In this document: one piece after another, positions 30,880 to 41,528 of the stretch
Numbering within the stretch: the first letter of the stretch is position 1
How the letters are laid out: each line of letters begins with the position of its first letter
Program-made: the position numbers and the translations under genes
Notes under the pieces: model-generated
Told to the model about the DNA's origin: nothing
Seen by the model: only the letters and a program-made list of their open reading frames with translations
Database searches by the model: none
NCBI GenBank assembly: GCA_963932145.1
Contig: OZ010590.1
Span: 57,018,074 to 57,082,073 of the forward strand
From: Acanthosepion lycidas
Taxonomy: Eukaryota; Mollusca; Cephalopoda; Sepiida; Sepiidae
Length of the DNA: 64,000 bases
Reading direction: 5' to 3'

Positions 30880-31740
30880 AACCACCTCAGCTATCCAGCT
30901 TTGACTTGATAACATTGCAACTTCGACACTACTCAGCCAGAATGCTTCATCATTGACAACTCTGTCAATGCAGCCTATTCGACTCATTCACAAGGCATTC
31001 CCTTTGCACCATCACTGCACCCCTGTTTCACAGAACAAGCCAACCAACTCTGCAAGCAGTGACTCAGACCACACAACCAAGCAACTCCAGTCTGCAACTA
31101 AGCTACTAACTCTGCAAAAAAAGTGATTCCAACTCCACATAAAAAATGACTCCAACTCTGCAAACAGTGACTCCATTTCCACAACCTAGCAACTCTGACT
31201 CCACAAAACAATCAACTCCAACTCTGCAAGCAGCAATTCAGACCCTGCAGCCAAGAAACTTCAACGCTGCAACCGAGTGACTCCAACTCCGCAACAGTGA
31301 CTTCAAATCTACCACCAAGTGACTCTGACTCTGCAGACAGTGACTCAGACCCCACAACCAAGCGACTCAAATTCTGACTCCACAAGCATACAACCCATGG
31401 CTGTCACCTCAACCTACTCAACTTATTTACAAGTCATTCCCTTTGCAGTCATCACCACAGTCCCATTCAACAGAACAGGCATACCAACCATACCAATCTG
31501 ATGTCACCACCATCTCAGAGAACAGGTCTACCAACCAATGAAAACAGCCTACCACTGTGACCTTGATCAACGAACGTGCACTGACCATATCCAGTGACCT
31601 CACACCAAATTACAAAAGAATTAGGACAACTCCCAGTGCTACTCATACACCAACCTCCATCCTGATGATTGGCCACTTAAACAGACATTCCACCAATCAT
31701 TCAACATCTCAACATACTATGAACAAACATTGTTCAAATC
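30880..31740 (+). repeat. C-rich, G-poor degenerate tandem repeat region
   Basis: Repeated variants of CAGTGACTCCAACTCTGCAA and CCACAACCAAGCGACTC run from about 31045 to 31390. On either side is a direct duplication: CATTCACAAGGCATTCCCTT with CACAGAACA (30985-31040) recurs as ATTTACAAGTCATTCCCTTT with CAACAGAACAGG (31418-31475). Cytosine greatly exceeds guanine throughout. Short frames would be Ser/Thr/Pro-rich but no family is recognised. Confidence 0.6.
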
Positions 31741-32160
31741 TAATCCTCATTATTCTTTTCTCTCATTACCAAGCACTTAATACAATTAATATTTACCACT
31801 AGATTAAATACATTAATAAGAAAGAACAGTTTAATGAAAAATAAATATTCATTTAATGTATTCAATAATATATTAATAATTATAATAATCATAATTATAA
31901 TAATAATTATCATAATTAATAAAAACCAGGAGTCCCAATGAAAATTTGAGTTTTCTTGTTTGAATTTTCTAATGAATCATAATTCTTAAATTAATGATTG
32001 ACTAAGCTCTTTATGTATTCTATGATTATAACTACCTGTGGAAATTCCCCTAGCACATCATTAAATATTTGAGCTTGACAACTTTAACAAAATATTGCAA
32101 TAACAATCATAAATAGAAATGCTGGTTGTTATTTAAAGAAGTACCCAGATTTTATAAATT
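31741..32160. other. AT-rich spacer
   Basis: AATAATTATAATAATCATAA stretch near 31870-31920; otherwise nothing. Confidence 0.5.
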
Positions 32161-32650
32161 TAAGCACAGTACTCGATTGGCAACATGGTCTCATCAATTT
32201 ACAGTTGAGTTCTGCATGTCAGCTTCCCATAGTGACATCATTTTTACAAAGCTCTTTACAAAGTCCTTTTCCCCACTGGCGTAATGTAGCTTCCCTGTGC
32301 CTTTTTTATAAATTCTTTCTTGGTAATTTTTCAGATGAACTTTCCTCTATTGTGCCTAGACTTTATGAATTTAAGTGCAGTACTAGATTGGCGGCAAGGT
32401 CTCATCATTTTAAAGTTGAAATGGCTATAGATGTAACCATAAGATCTATGCTAACAGTTTCTTCTCTCACACTTCTTGCATATGGAAGTCTTTTCCAGCT
32501 TCTTGCTTTCAAATCAACTCTGATCTTCAAAAATTTAAATGCAATGTCAATTGCTATCTACTGACTTCTTAATTCTCATTATTTTATTCACTCACCCTTA
32601 TGTTTTATTGGCCTTATTGCCTAGCTTGGTGTCAAATGATTAAAATAAAG
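32160..32650 (+). pseudogene. LINE-A 3' end
   Basis: Plus strand: ACQLPIVTSFLQSSLQSPFP, NVASLCLFYKFFLGNFSDEL, VPRLYEFKCSTRLAARSHHF and NLNAMSIAIY. A short second tail (32150-32205, TTTATAAATTTAAGCACAGT) precedes it, so two LINE-A pieces are joined. The 3' terminus is TAGCTTGGTGTCAAATGATT. Confidence 0.78.
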
Positions 32651-32918
32651 TAAGTGGGGACAATTGGAAAAAAATTGAAATTGCAACTATTAAAGATATA
32701 AGACTTTGTTTCTTTGTTTCTTTTCTTTGTTTTTTTTTTGCTTTGCAATCAAAATGAAATATTCTATTATTAATTTGAAATAATGACAATCCATAATGGA
32801 AGTGGTAAATAACTTACTAACAAATGGAGGAACATGCAGAATGATAATAAAAATAATTATAGAAATACATATTAAATTAATTCTTCATAATTATGCTACC
32901 AACACTGATGTACTTATA

Positions 32919-33466
32919 CAAGGTCTGTCTGAAAAGTCACAGGGCTGGGTGTGCTGTGTGAGCTATGAATGAAAGAGGGATAAGCGGATTAATGATATCT
33001 TGGGATTATATAACTGTAATCTTAGCTTTCTACAACCATTAGATTTTTTCACATGCAAGAATTGTGGCAAGACAAACCATGGCTGCTTCACCATGACAAT
33101 GCACCTGACCAAAATGCCCTGAGTATCAGGCAGTTATTAGCCAAGAAAAACATCACAATACTTGAAGAATCTTCTTATTCACCTGATCTTGTTCTGTGGG
33201 ACTATTTTTCTTTTCTCCAAGCTCAAGGGGATCATAAAGAGAACCCGTTTTGAAGGTGTGGAGACCATCAAGAGGACTGTAATGACAGAGCTGAGGGGCA
33301 TCCAAGTAGAATCCTTCCAGAAGTGCATAAAAGTGTGGCAGAGAAGGATGGAAGAGTGCACAAGACTCAAGGGGGATTACTTGTAAAACCATGTAGGTAG
33401 TTTGTTGTTTAGAATTGAAATAAATTGTTTGTGACACCAGTCCTATTGCTTTTCAGACAGACCTTG
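32919..33466 (+). pseudogene. Internally deleted mariner element, 548 bp, with both TIRs
   Basis: Inverted ends CAAGGTCTGTCTGAAAAG (32919) and its inverse (to 33466) bound a transposase C-terminal half: LWQDKPWLLHHDNAPDQNAL (33058-33115, second catalytic Asp), ITILEESSYSPDLVLWDYF (33150-33208, third catalytic Asp). After a frameshift at about 33215 it continues PKLKGIIKRTRFEGVETIKR and FQKCIKVWQRRMEECTRLKG, ending at a stop near 33384. The N-terminal two-thirds is deleted. TA lies before the left end; the right flank is TG. Confidence 0.88.
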
Positions 33467-33470
33467 TGTT

Positions 33471-33475
<5 letters not shown>

Positions 33476-33532
<57 letters not shown>
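33476..33532. repeat. (TA)n microsatellite
   Basis: Pure TA array starting 10 bp after the mariner right end. Confidence 0.95.
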
Positions 33533-33535
<3 letters not shown>

Positions 33536-33984
33536 TAGGAAAAGACAATATTTATAAGGCATTTTTAAAAGCAAAAGCTAAAATAAAAAACAACCGGTTT
33601 CGTCCCAGGACTTATCAAGTTTATTTATTCTGGGAATTTAAAAAACCGTGTAAATTAATTTTTTAATTAATGAATGTAATCGAATGGAGGAAAAAAAAAA
33701 ATATGAATTTCAAGAAACTAGAGTCCAATAATATTCAGACCCAGTAAGCATTCCCTCTGTTTACAAAGGGAAGTCTCACGGGATCTGATATACAAGGACT
33801 CTAGAACCTTGCAAAAATGTCCACATTGGAAATATCAAAGGAGCTTTGCAGAGATCATTGAACAATAATGAAGGCTGTTGAAAATATAAGTAAGTTGAGA
33901 ACTTGAAGCAAAGGTAAAGGCTTTAAGAAATTGCTTCCTCATTATGAACATAAACTAAAGTGAGTTATAGCAAAGCAACCACTT
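33533..33984. other. No firm feature; weak hammerhead-like patch
   Basis: On the minus strand, CTTGATAAGTCC..GGACGAAAC (about 33626-33594) looks like a degraded hammerhead core with an extra base in the CTGATGA box. Not strong enough to call. Confidence 0.35.
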
Positions 33985-34245
33985 TTGACCATCATTCAAA
34001 TCTTTGAAAAGGCTGAAATTGAGGAAGTCAAGAAGGACAAAAGGTGTAGAGTACTCTTGTGAATTGGGATCTGTAAAAAAATTTCCTAGGCAACCTCTTC
34101 TCATTAAAGCAAATATTTTAAAGTGTCAAAATTTAACCAAGAAATACATGAAAATTGACTTTTTTAAAGTAATTTTCATTGATAAATCTCAAGTGATATT
34201 TGATGGACCTGATGGATGCATTTTTGGGCCCTGTTGTGGCTGCTA
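33985..34245 (+). pseudogene. Tc1-like transposase fragment
   Basis: Plus frame reads RLKLRKSRRTKGVEYS, KKFPRQPLLIKANILK, then FFKVIFIDKSQVIFDGPDGC (about 34157-34220). V-I-F-x-D-x-S followed by F-D-G-P-D-G is the first catalytic Asp region of Tc1/Tc3-type transposases. Everything downstream is lost. Confidence 0.6.
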
Positions 34246-35225
34246 CCATTTTTTTTTTCAGCACTGTTTTATGGCCATCCTCCATTTTCTAAATTATTTT
34301 TAAACTGACGTTAAATTGTCAATAGTACATCACGTATCTGCATGGTGGAGGTAGTGTGTAGTATGCAAGAACCCCTGACGAATTTGGAGCCCCAAAAAGT
34401 TGTAGCAGCATTTTTTTGCTTTTTGTACTTTTTACTTTTTTTCTACATAAGTTATATTGTCAGTCATCAACTATAATATTCAAACAGGGACAGTGCTTAC
34501 TACCCCAAATCTATCAATCATGTGGGGACTCCATGCATATTGGGGAGTGGGGAGGATTGAAAATGCTAATTTCAGTAGCACTTACTTTTTTAAATTGTAA
34601 TTTTCTTTCTGAACAGTTCTTTTAAATCAATTAAGAGGGTAATATATCTTAGTGAAATCATTTTTTATTCTGAGCTGATTCACTAAGGATGATCTCTGAT
34701 TTTTTTTTTTTATTAATAGTAATACTAACCAGAAATCTATGGCTAGCAATTAAAATAAAATTTCTAGTCCTGATTTTTTACATTTCTAAACAGATAAAAC
34801 TGAGAAAATGATTGTTTAAAATTAAAAATGTTTAAAAATTTCAACACCTGAAAAATTTTCCCCAAAACTGAAATACGGTTTTAAAAACAAATTTTTAAGA
34901 CAGTTCCATTTGTGAATCTTTGTAAAACTTTTTTTTTTTTCAGCAGAGATTATCGGCAATTAATATTTATGGAAATGTAAAAATTTGTAGCTTAAATGAT
35001 TTTTTTCAAGTAAAATTTAGTCATGAAAATATTGGTGGTTATTACAAAAAGAATAGCATTATCTCAGATTTTTTTAAAATAAAAAACCTATTCATTATAA
35101 AAGTAAATGATTAATAAATATATACTGAAATTTTCATTTAAATTGGATGATTCCCTGATTTTTGTTAATTTAAAAAAGTTCTGCCATATCCTACCAATTA
35201 TCCTTTGAGGGTTTGTAGCCCCCAC
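34246..35225. other. No recognisable feature
   Basis: T- and A-rich; several A/T homopolymers. GGTTTGTAGCCCCCACATTG at 35206-35225 resembles a transposon end but no partner was seen. Confidence 0.4.
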
Positions 35226-35239
35226 ATTGGGAAACTTTG

Positions 35240-35274
35240 ATAGATAGATAGATAGATATAGATATAGATATATA
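35240..35274. repeat. (GATA)n microsatellite
   Basis: TAGATAGATAGATA array before the MITE. Confidence 0.9.
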
Positions 35275-35521
35275 TTGGGTTGGTGTATAATTATCAGGCA
35301 TTTAAAGAACACCTGATATTATATTATTATTTATTATGAAAAAAGAAACATAATAATTCAACAATAGCATTTTTAAATGATTATTCTGGAGCATATGATT
35401 ATTGACATTTTTATAATCTGAAAATAAAATAATATTTTTATTAAAAAAAGTAAACAAATCAGCAATTTTTATTAACAAATAACTTGCCTACAAAAACGCC
35501 TGATAATTATGCACCAACCAA
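35275..35521. mobile_element. Mariner-like MITE, 247 bp, second subfamily
   Basis: Ends TTGGGTTGGTGTATAATTAT and the inverse ATAATTATGCACCAACCAA are flanked by TA. Both subtermini share CAGGC(A/G)TTT. The 200-bp interior has no coding motif. Terminus related to, but distinct from, the TTAGGTTGGTGCAAAAATAA MITEs. Confidence 0.88.
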
Positions 35522-35739
35522 TATATATGTGTATGTGTGTATGTGTGTATAAGTTCAAATCTCTTGATTAAACCAACAAAGAAGATAATCCTCCAAAAAT
35601 CAGAAATATGATGAAAATCATCATAACCAAAGTTTATAAAACACAAGAAATATTGCAGAATGTATTGAAAAAATGTTATATTAAAAATTAATTACAATAA
35701 ATACTAATTTGATTAGTTAAAATATAATAATTCATCTCA

Positions 35740-35960
35740 TAATTTACATTATTTACATTAATCACTAATATCCTCATCTTTGTTGTTGTTATCACAATGT
35801 TTCGACTGTTGCACTGTCTTGACTTCTTCAGTTATCAGTCAATAAATAATGGTAACTCTTCATCTCAGAAATTCAGACAGAAATTCATCTTTGAACTTTT
35901 AAGAAAATAATTTTCTCTTTCTTGAGATTGAACTCAAAATTGTGCGCTCTTTATTTTCAT
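35740..35960 (-). repeat. TTB repeat (partial)
   Basis: TTTACATTATTTACATTAAT, then TCCTCATCTTTGTTGTT and, on the minus strand, CTGAAGAAGTC...GAAACATTGTGA. The tRNA-like part is degraded. Confidence 0.6.
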
Positions 35961-36450
35961 GATCTATTTAATTATGGACTCTAAATAAAATAGTATAGCA
36001 GAAAAAACATGAAGAAAATTTTATTTTTTGATTAAAAACAGTAAATTTTATCTTTTGACAAAAAATAAGTCTTTGTAGTTAATATTTACTAAGAAATAGT
36101 TTGACGTTCACCTACTTGCATCTAACTGACTTTTTATTGCATTTTTTACCACCATGCTAAAGCAATTCAAAGTTCTAAACACAAATTCTTTGAAGTGTGT
36201 TGATTCCACTTAAGTGTTATTTTGGAAAACTTATATGCCTTCTTAGAGAGGAAGACAAGAATGGAAGCTGCCAAATTTAAGACCTCAAAAGAAGCAACAG
36301 ATCCATTGATATACCAACTAATGTAATGGCTAGACAAGGAATAAAATGTTTTTGTTTGTTTGCAGCTATGTCGCTATGTTCATATACCATTCTCTCTTCC
36401 AGTCTCTATTCTGATAGCTATCCATCTATTTCAGTTTATTAATACTTATC
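35961..36450. other. No recognisable feature
   Basis: AT-rich, nothing recognised. Confidence 0.4.
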
Positions 36451-36466
36451 ATTTTGTTATATATAT

Positions 36467-36594
<128 letters not shown>

Positions 36595-36945
36595 AATTAT
36601 TTATTTAAAAATATGATTCCAACACGCTACATAAGAGGTCTCATGTTTCAAAACAAGAGCCGAAAACTTCAAAATAATATTTGAAAAAAATTTCGCTTGA
36701 AGATGGAACAGAGCCTACTTTAACTCAAGTTAATTCAAATATTATTTTGAAGTTTTCGGCTCTTGTTTTGAAACATGAGACCTCTTATGTAGCGTGTTGG
36801 AATCATATTTTTAAATAAATAATTGTATTTATGCTCTACTTTCGTATCGAGCACTATTTTTTAAAAATAATTACAAAAATGCTAAGGAACTTTGGATTAT
36901 TTACCAAACCAGTTTCTTTCCTATTTTCTACAATATTTTCACACA
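36595..36945. mobile_element. FB-A foldback element, copy 3 (perfect arms)
   Basis: Arms 36595-36685 and 36734-36824 are perfectly complementary over 91 bp, with a 48-bp loop holding TTTCGCTTGAAGATGGAAC. The following module, 36836-36945, is the inverse of those beside copies 1 and 2 (CTAAGGAACTTTGGATTATT, AGTTTCTTTCCTATTTTC). Perfect pairing means either very recent formation or ongoing gene conversion. Confidence 0.88.
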
Positions 36946-36946
36946 T

Positions 36947-36960
36947 ATATATATATATTA

Positions 36961-37014
<54 letters not shown>

Positions 37015-37064
37015 TATAGATATATATATAGATATATATACATATATAGATATACACACACACA
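36947..37064. repeat. (TA)n microsatellite
   Basis: TA arrays with TATAGATATA interruptions and a short CA run at 37052-37066. Confidence 0.93.
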
Positions 37065-37253
37065 CATATAGGTTTAGGTAAATGAAATAACTAGATATTA
37101 GCAACTGTATACACGTGTGCTGGCGTGCATACACAGGTAAGCAAATAAATAATTACCAAATTTTGCCAAGAGGGGTAGACATAATAGTGCTTGATGTGGT
37201 TAGACAGAGCAAAGAAATATATATTAATAAATATACATATACCTAGGTTTTTT

Positions 37254-37294
37254 GTGCAACTTAAGTTTCATTGGTTACCCAACTCATCAGCCAC
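37254..37294 (-). ncRNA. Candidate hammerhead ribozyme (left arm, minus)
   Basis: Minus reading: GTGG, CTGATGA, stem II GTTGG-GTAA-CCAAT (closing G-U wobble, then four pairs), GAAA, stem III as the self-complementary ACTTAAGT, cleavage-site base T, then GCAC. All core positions are present. Stem I pairs only after a G-G mismatch next to the cleavage site. Confidence 0.6.
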
Positions 37295-37303
37295 AAGATA
37301 TCC

Positions 37304-37346
37304 TGTGCCTGATGAGTTGGGCAACCAAAGAAACTTAAGTCACATA
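37304..37346 (+). ncRNA. Candidate hammerhead ribozyme (right arm, plus)
   Basis: TGTGC, CTGATGA (37309-37315), stem II GTTGG-GCAA-CCAAA with a mismatched closing G-A pair, GAAA (37330-37333), stem III CTTAAG, T then cleavage-site C (37341), then ACATA. Stem I has an A-C mismatch next to the site and pairs beyond it. The two arms carry different mutations, so their common ancestor probably had a perfect type I hammerhead. Confidence 0.6.
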
Positions 37347-37368
37347 CCAAACATAGGTATATGTGTAT

Positions 37369-37378
<10 letters not shown>

Positions 37379-37447
<69 letters not shown>
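37379..37447. repeat. (TA)n microsatellite
   Basis: Long TA array preceded by ATTATTATTATT. Confidence 0.95.
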
Positions 37448-37454
<7 letters not shown>

Positions 37455-37550
37455 TTCAACTGACAAGGTCTGTCTGTTTAAATTTTTATTGTATTTTCGG
37501 ATGAAAATTGTGGATAAACTGAAGATAAATTTATGTTCTTATTCTGTTTT
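37455..37550 (+). repeat. Fragment of the 51370/51951 repeat family
   Basis: TGACAAGGTCTGTCTGTTTA and TTGTGGATAAACTG match 51355-51430. Confidence 0.6.
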
Positions 37551-37554
37551 CTTG

Positions 37555-37720
37555 ATGAGTTTGAATTCCAGCTGAGTTTGTTACATTCACTTATGTGCAA
37601 ATAACCTTGGGAAAGGTATGAATCAATCTCCTCTTCCTCAGCTATAGATAAATAGCAGCACAGACTGGCCTCTATAGACTTGGTTTGCACTTGATCTCGG
37701 GAAAGGAAAACTCTGAATTC
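37555..37720 (+). repeat. SINE-S1 copy
   Basis: GAGTTTGAATTCCAGCTGAG, CACTTATGTGCAAATA, CCTTGGGAAAGG and AATAGCAGCACAGACTGG in family order. Confidence 0.72.
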
Positions 37721-37984
37721 AAAATTCAGTTCTTACCAGGAGAGTTATTGAAGCCTTCAAAAAGTGGCTAAAGAGAAATCAATCAAGAAGCATGAAGAAG
37801 ATGGAAAAAGAGCTAGATATTTCTGATAGGTTGCTAAAGAGGATTGTGGGCCAAAACCATGAAAGATTCAGTGTCAACAGTTGCTCTCATGTGCCTCTAA
37901 GCAAAAATGGCTTGGCAGAGGGAAGAAAATGTTGGGGGAGATGCACTGTGCTCTGAAAAAGTCTTTGTTATTTTTTGTTGTTTT

Positions 37985-38640
37985 TTGCTGTAAGGTTCAC
38001 CATGGTTTGTTGGCCAGTCAAGGTAGAGGGTTACGTTAAAGGATAGTTTATATGGCTAGGAGGGAAGATAGCAGTTGGTTCTAGACTTGAACAGGTTAAG
38101 ATTGTGGTGATCAGGTGAACATCTTCTTGGGAGTCTGTTCCAGAGGACTGTGGTTCGTGGGAAGAAGCTGTCTGAGTAGAACTTACTTCTTGCTGTATAA
38201 TACAGAGAGAATGAGTGGCACGGTGAGTCCTAGCCATGAAGGTCAGACCTAGTGGAACCATGAGATGCAGTTTCATCCAAGCACTTTCCATGTTAGTAGC
38301 AATAGAGCAGTGAGAGGCTTGTCACATCCCGCCTGTGACGGAGAGTTTGGAATGTGGAAAATAATTCTTCAACAAAGACTTGCAGATGCTTTTGAACTCT
38401 ATTAAGACTGGAAAGTGAGGTTTGGGCAGCTCCAGCCTAAATATAGCAACAGTACTCCATAAAGAGTCAAGTACTTACTAGAGTGGTACAGGGAGCTGAT
38501 CATTTTACCTTCATCTTTAGTGATGGATCATATATATAGAAGTTCAACTTAAGGTTGGGTTTGAGTTTGAGGCCTGGGGCCTGGGGCCTCCTCAAGCAGA
38601 CATCTGTTCATCATGACTGGTGGTAGTTTAGGGTCTGATC
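37985..38640 (-). pseudogene. LINE-B 3' end, tandem copy 1
   Basis: The minus strand, in one frame, reads SKFYSDSFFPRTTVLWNRLP, then RRCSPDHHNLNLFKSRTNCY (about 38200-38080). Adjacent to it in the upstream direction are ancestral ORF2 tail blocks with stops. It is followed directly by a second copy in the same orientation. Confidence 0.72.
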
Positions 38641-38644
38641 ATCA

Positions 38645-39335
38645 GTGATGTTTTTTTTGGTGGGGGTTTACACTAAGGTTCAGGGGTTACTCAAGGTAGA
38701 GGGTTACATTAAGGGGTAGTTTATATGGTTGGGGGGTGAAGATAATGGTTGACTCCAGACGTGAACAGGTTATGATTGTAGTGATTGAGGAAACATCCTC
38801 TTGGGATTCTGTTCCATAGTGCAGTGGTTCATAGGAAGAAGTTGTTTGAGTAGAATTTACTGCTTGAAATATATGAAGGTGATTTGTTACTATATAAGTG
38901 ATATGACAAGTTTGGGTCCTAGCCATGAAGGTCAGACCTAGTGGAACCATGAGATGCAGTTCGTCCAAGCACTTTCCATGTTAGTAGCAATAGAGCAGTG
39001 AGAGGCTTGTCACATCCCGCCTGTGACAGAGAGTTTGGAACGTGGAAAATAGTTCTTCTCCAACAAGGACTTGGAGATGTTTTTGAAATCTACCAAGACT
39101 GGAAATATGGCAACAATACTCCATTTTCAGCCTGATCTGGTTTTATAAAGGTAGAGGATAGCATCAAGAGACAGGTACTTACTGGAGCAGTAAAGGAAGC
39201 CAACCATTTTATCTACATCTTTAGCAATGGATTGTATATAGGAATTTCACTTGAAGTTGGGTGTGAGTTTGGGGCCCAATATCCTCTCAAGTCATGTTGC
39301 CTTCTTGAGAATACATTAGTTCATCATGACTAGTA
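38645..39335 (-). pseudogene. LINE-B 3' end, tandem copy 2
   Basis: A direct repeat of 37985-38640: GGTAGAGGGTTAC.TTAA, GTGAACAGGTTA.GATTGT, TAGCCATGAAGGTCAGACCT and CATCCCGCCTGTGAC recur in order. It differs by substitutions, an insertion near 38880-38910 and a short loss near 39105. Confidence 0.75.
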
Positions 39336-39394
39336 TTTTTCACTCTGGAGGTTAAATGATAGGGTTTATGCTATTTCACCAAGAAATATTTTCA

Positions 39395-39725
39395 CAATAG
39401 TTTAAGATTGACCTTGGTGTTCATTGAAGAAGGGGTGAAAGTGAATGGCAGGGTTTACCAACAAATGTTGGAGAGAGATATGTTGCCCTCGTTGGCAACC
39501 ATGTTTGGAAGTTCCTATGTCTTCATTTATGATGAGGCTCCTGTATACACGACCAATTTGATGCAGGATCGCTGCAAGAGACACTTTCATCGATTTTGAT
39601 AAATCAAATTGGCCTCCATCGAGCTCTGATTTTAATCCTATGGACTTTGCAATATGGCTCATTTTGGAAAGTGATACTTCACGTATCTCATACACAAGCC
39701 TAAAAAAAAGCTCTTATGATATTGC
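39395..39725 (+). pseudogene. Mariner transposase C-terminal fragment (plus)
   Basis: Plus frame reads FIEEGVKVNGRVYQQMLERD (39420-39480), FGSSYVFIYDEAPVYTTNLM (39505-39565, second catalytic Asp region with E for the usual S) and, past a stop, INWPPSSSDFNPMDFAIW (39605-39655, third catalytic Asp region). Decayed after ILESDTS. It faces another mariner fragment on the other strand. Confidence 0.78.
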
Positions 39726-39744
39726 GGTATAATTTGAGGGAAAT

Positions 39745-40350
39745 GGTGAGGAAGACATCATGTTCTTCAGTTGAGAAGAGATTAAGATTCATGTTTAAGT
39801 TGGTGATTGCTGCCATAATCCTTCAGTTCATCTTTGGTTTTACAAGGAGTTTTGTTTGTCTCTCACTCAACTGCACTCCACGTATAATAATCAAGGGGGT
39901 TGCAGTCTAGGGAGTTAGGTAGCCACATGTAAGGGGTAATGTAGTTGCAGAAATTGTCTGATAGCTGTGACTGGGTTCTATTGCTTGTGTGGCATAGTAC
40001 AGAGTCCTATTGCCAGATATAGGGTCTTCCAACAGCCACCCTCTTGACTCAGGGTAGCACTACCTGATGTAGGCCTCTGTGTTGAATCTGAGGCCCTCAT
40101 CAACAAATTCAGGAGTTCTTTTCTCATCAGAATGATCAGAGTAAGTTTTCCAAGCTGCTGTACCTTCATAATCACCATTAGACTCAAACAATTCTTTCTG
40201 AATCCTCTGCACTGTCCTCAGATTGACACCCAAACACTCCGAAAATTTTGTATTGGAGTTTCCCGTATGAATACCAAACAGTAAAGCATGCCATTTCTAA
40301 ATTTCTCAAGGAATGTATTGTGTCTCATGGTGCTCTTTTTCTCACAGATG
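39745..40350 (-). pseudogene. Mariner transposase pseudogene (minus)
   Basis: Minus strand, in order: LRTVQRIQKELFESNGDYEG (about 40230-40165), KRTPEFVDEGLRFNTEAYIR (about 40120-40060), GRPYIWQ.DSVLCHTSNRTQ (about 40025-39965, second catalytic Asp), LSDNFCNYITPYMWLPNSLD (about 39960-39900), CNPLDYY (third Asp) and ETNKTPCKTKDELK. Several frame changes and stops. It joins tail-to-tail with the fragment at 39395. Confidence 0.8.
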
Positions 40351-40456
40351 CTGCCCAGCTGGCCTTACTATAATGTGTAGTTGGCAAAATCAAAAACAAG
40401 CAGCATGCATCTGTGAAAATAAAAATATAAAATGGCAACAATTTACCAATAGCAGC

Positions 40457-40459
<3 letters not shown>

Positions 40460-40514
<55 letters not shown>
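40460..40514. repeat. (TA)n microsatellite
   Basis: Pure TA array. Confidence 0.95.
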
Positions 40515-40517
<3 letters not shown>

Positions 40518-40539
40518 ATTTCAATAAAGGTGCAATTAA

Positions 40540-41054
40540 TTTACAAATTCATGAATTATTCATACAAAAACAAATACAAAGGTTAATGATTTAAATGGCG
40601 AGAAATCCATCTTTGCGAACAATTCAAATAATATACAAAAACCCTGAACCTGTTTATGAATGAAAAGATCCTGTTTTATAAATTTCAGTTGCATAAGGTC
40701 TTATTATTTTTACAAGCTTTCGTTTGTTCCTATAGACATCCTCAGGTATGAAATAGATTTTGTTCTTGTTTTTACTCTCAATAATAAGTGGACAATGAAA
40801 ATAGAGTTGTAATCCGAAAAATGCTATGAGAAATGTGTTATTGTTTTGGAATGTGCAGTCGCAACGCTGAGTTTGAATTTAAATTTTAAGGTTCTGCGTT
40901 TATGTACAAATATAGGGATAAGAGAATTCTTTTTTACTGGTAGAATTCTCTTATCACTATATTTGTACATAAATGCAGAACCTTAAAATGGATTTCTCGC
41001 CATTTAAATCATTAACCTTTGTATTTGTTTTTGCATGAATAATTTATGAATTTG

Positions 41055-41058
<4 letters not shown>
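40540..41058. mobile_element. Nested foldback between two (TA)n arrays
   Basis: Outer arms 40540-40610 and 40988-41058 pair over 71 bp with two mismatches; inner arms 40883-40930 and 40942-40989 pair over 48 bp with two mismatches around an 11-bp loop. On the right the two arms are contiguous; on the left 272 bp (40611-40882) separate them. So the right side is an inverted copy that lacks the 272-bp segment. That segment holds, on the minus strand, CCTGAGGATGTC...CGAAAGC (about 40747-40713), a weak hammerhead-like core. Confidence 0.75.

Positions 41059-41125
<67 letters not shown>
41058..41125. repeat. (TA)n microsatellite
   Basis: Pure TA array abutting the foldback. Confidence 0.95.
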
Positions 41126-41128
<3 letters not shown>

Positions 41129-41435
41129 ATATGAAAACTTAACTGACATGCTCTGGCAGACTTTATTAAGGAAAATTAAATTATGACACTTATCAACATA
41201 CTTTATAATTTACATAGATTGTTCAGTTTACCTGATGAATATTTATTAGTGTCTCTTAAATTTAAAATTTTTGAAAACTAACATTTTTACTTTTGTTTAT
41301 GTTGCAAAATAAAATCCTCACATTTGCCTTCATAAAGTCTGTCAGATGACAAAACACGTTGGCTATAAGTTTACTTTTTGTTTTAATTTTATTTTCCTTT
41401 TACAGATATATTTTAGTTATATTTAAAATTTTGAC

Positions 41436-41436
<1 letters not shown>
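41126..41436. other. No recognisable feature
   Basis: AT-rich, nothing recognised. Confidence 0.4.
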
Positions 41437-41489
<53 letters not shown>

Positions 41490-41528
41490 CTCTGTGTGTG
41501 TGTGTGCCTCTGTGTGTGTCTGTGTGCC
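41437..41528. repeat. (TG)n microsatellite with TGCCTC interruptions
   Basis: Long TG array; TGCCTCTGTGTG units near the end. Confidence 0.95.

Larger units (their letters stand above)
37223..37376. mobile_element. Palindrome made of two head-to-head hammerhead motifs
   Basis: Arms at about 37223-37290 and 37309-37376 are inverted copies around an 18-bp centre. Each arm contains CTGATGAGTTGGG.AACC and GAAACTTAAGT. The pair lies between (TA)n arrays. The layout is like two terminal repeats of a Penelope-like or retrozyme-like element joined end to end. Confidence 0.8.

Noticed and set aside
33590-33630. Hammerhead on the minus strand
   Set aside because: GTCC/GGAC and GAAAC are present, but the CTGATGA box has an extra base and another change, and the stem II loop is only two bases.
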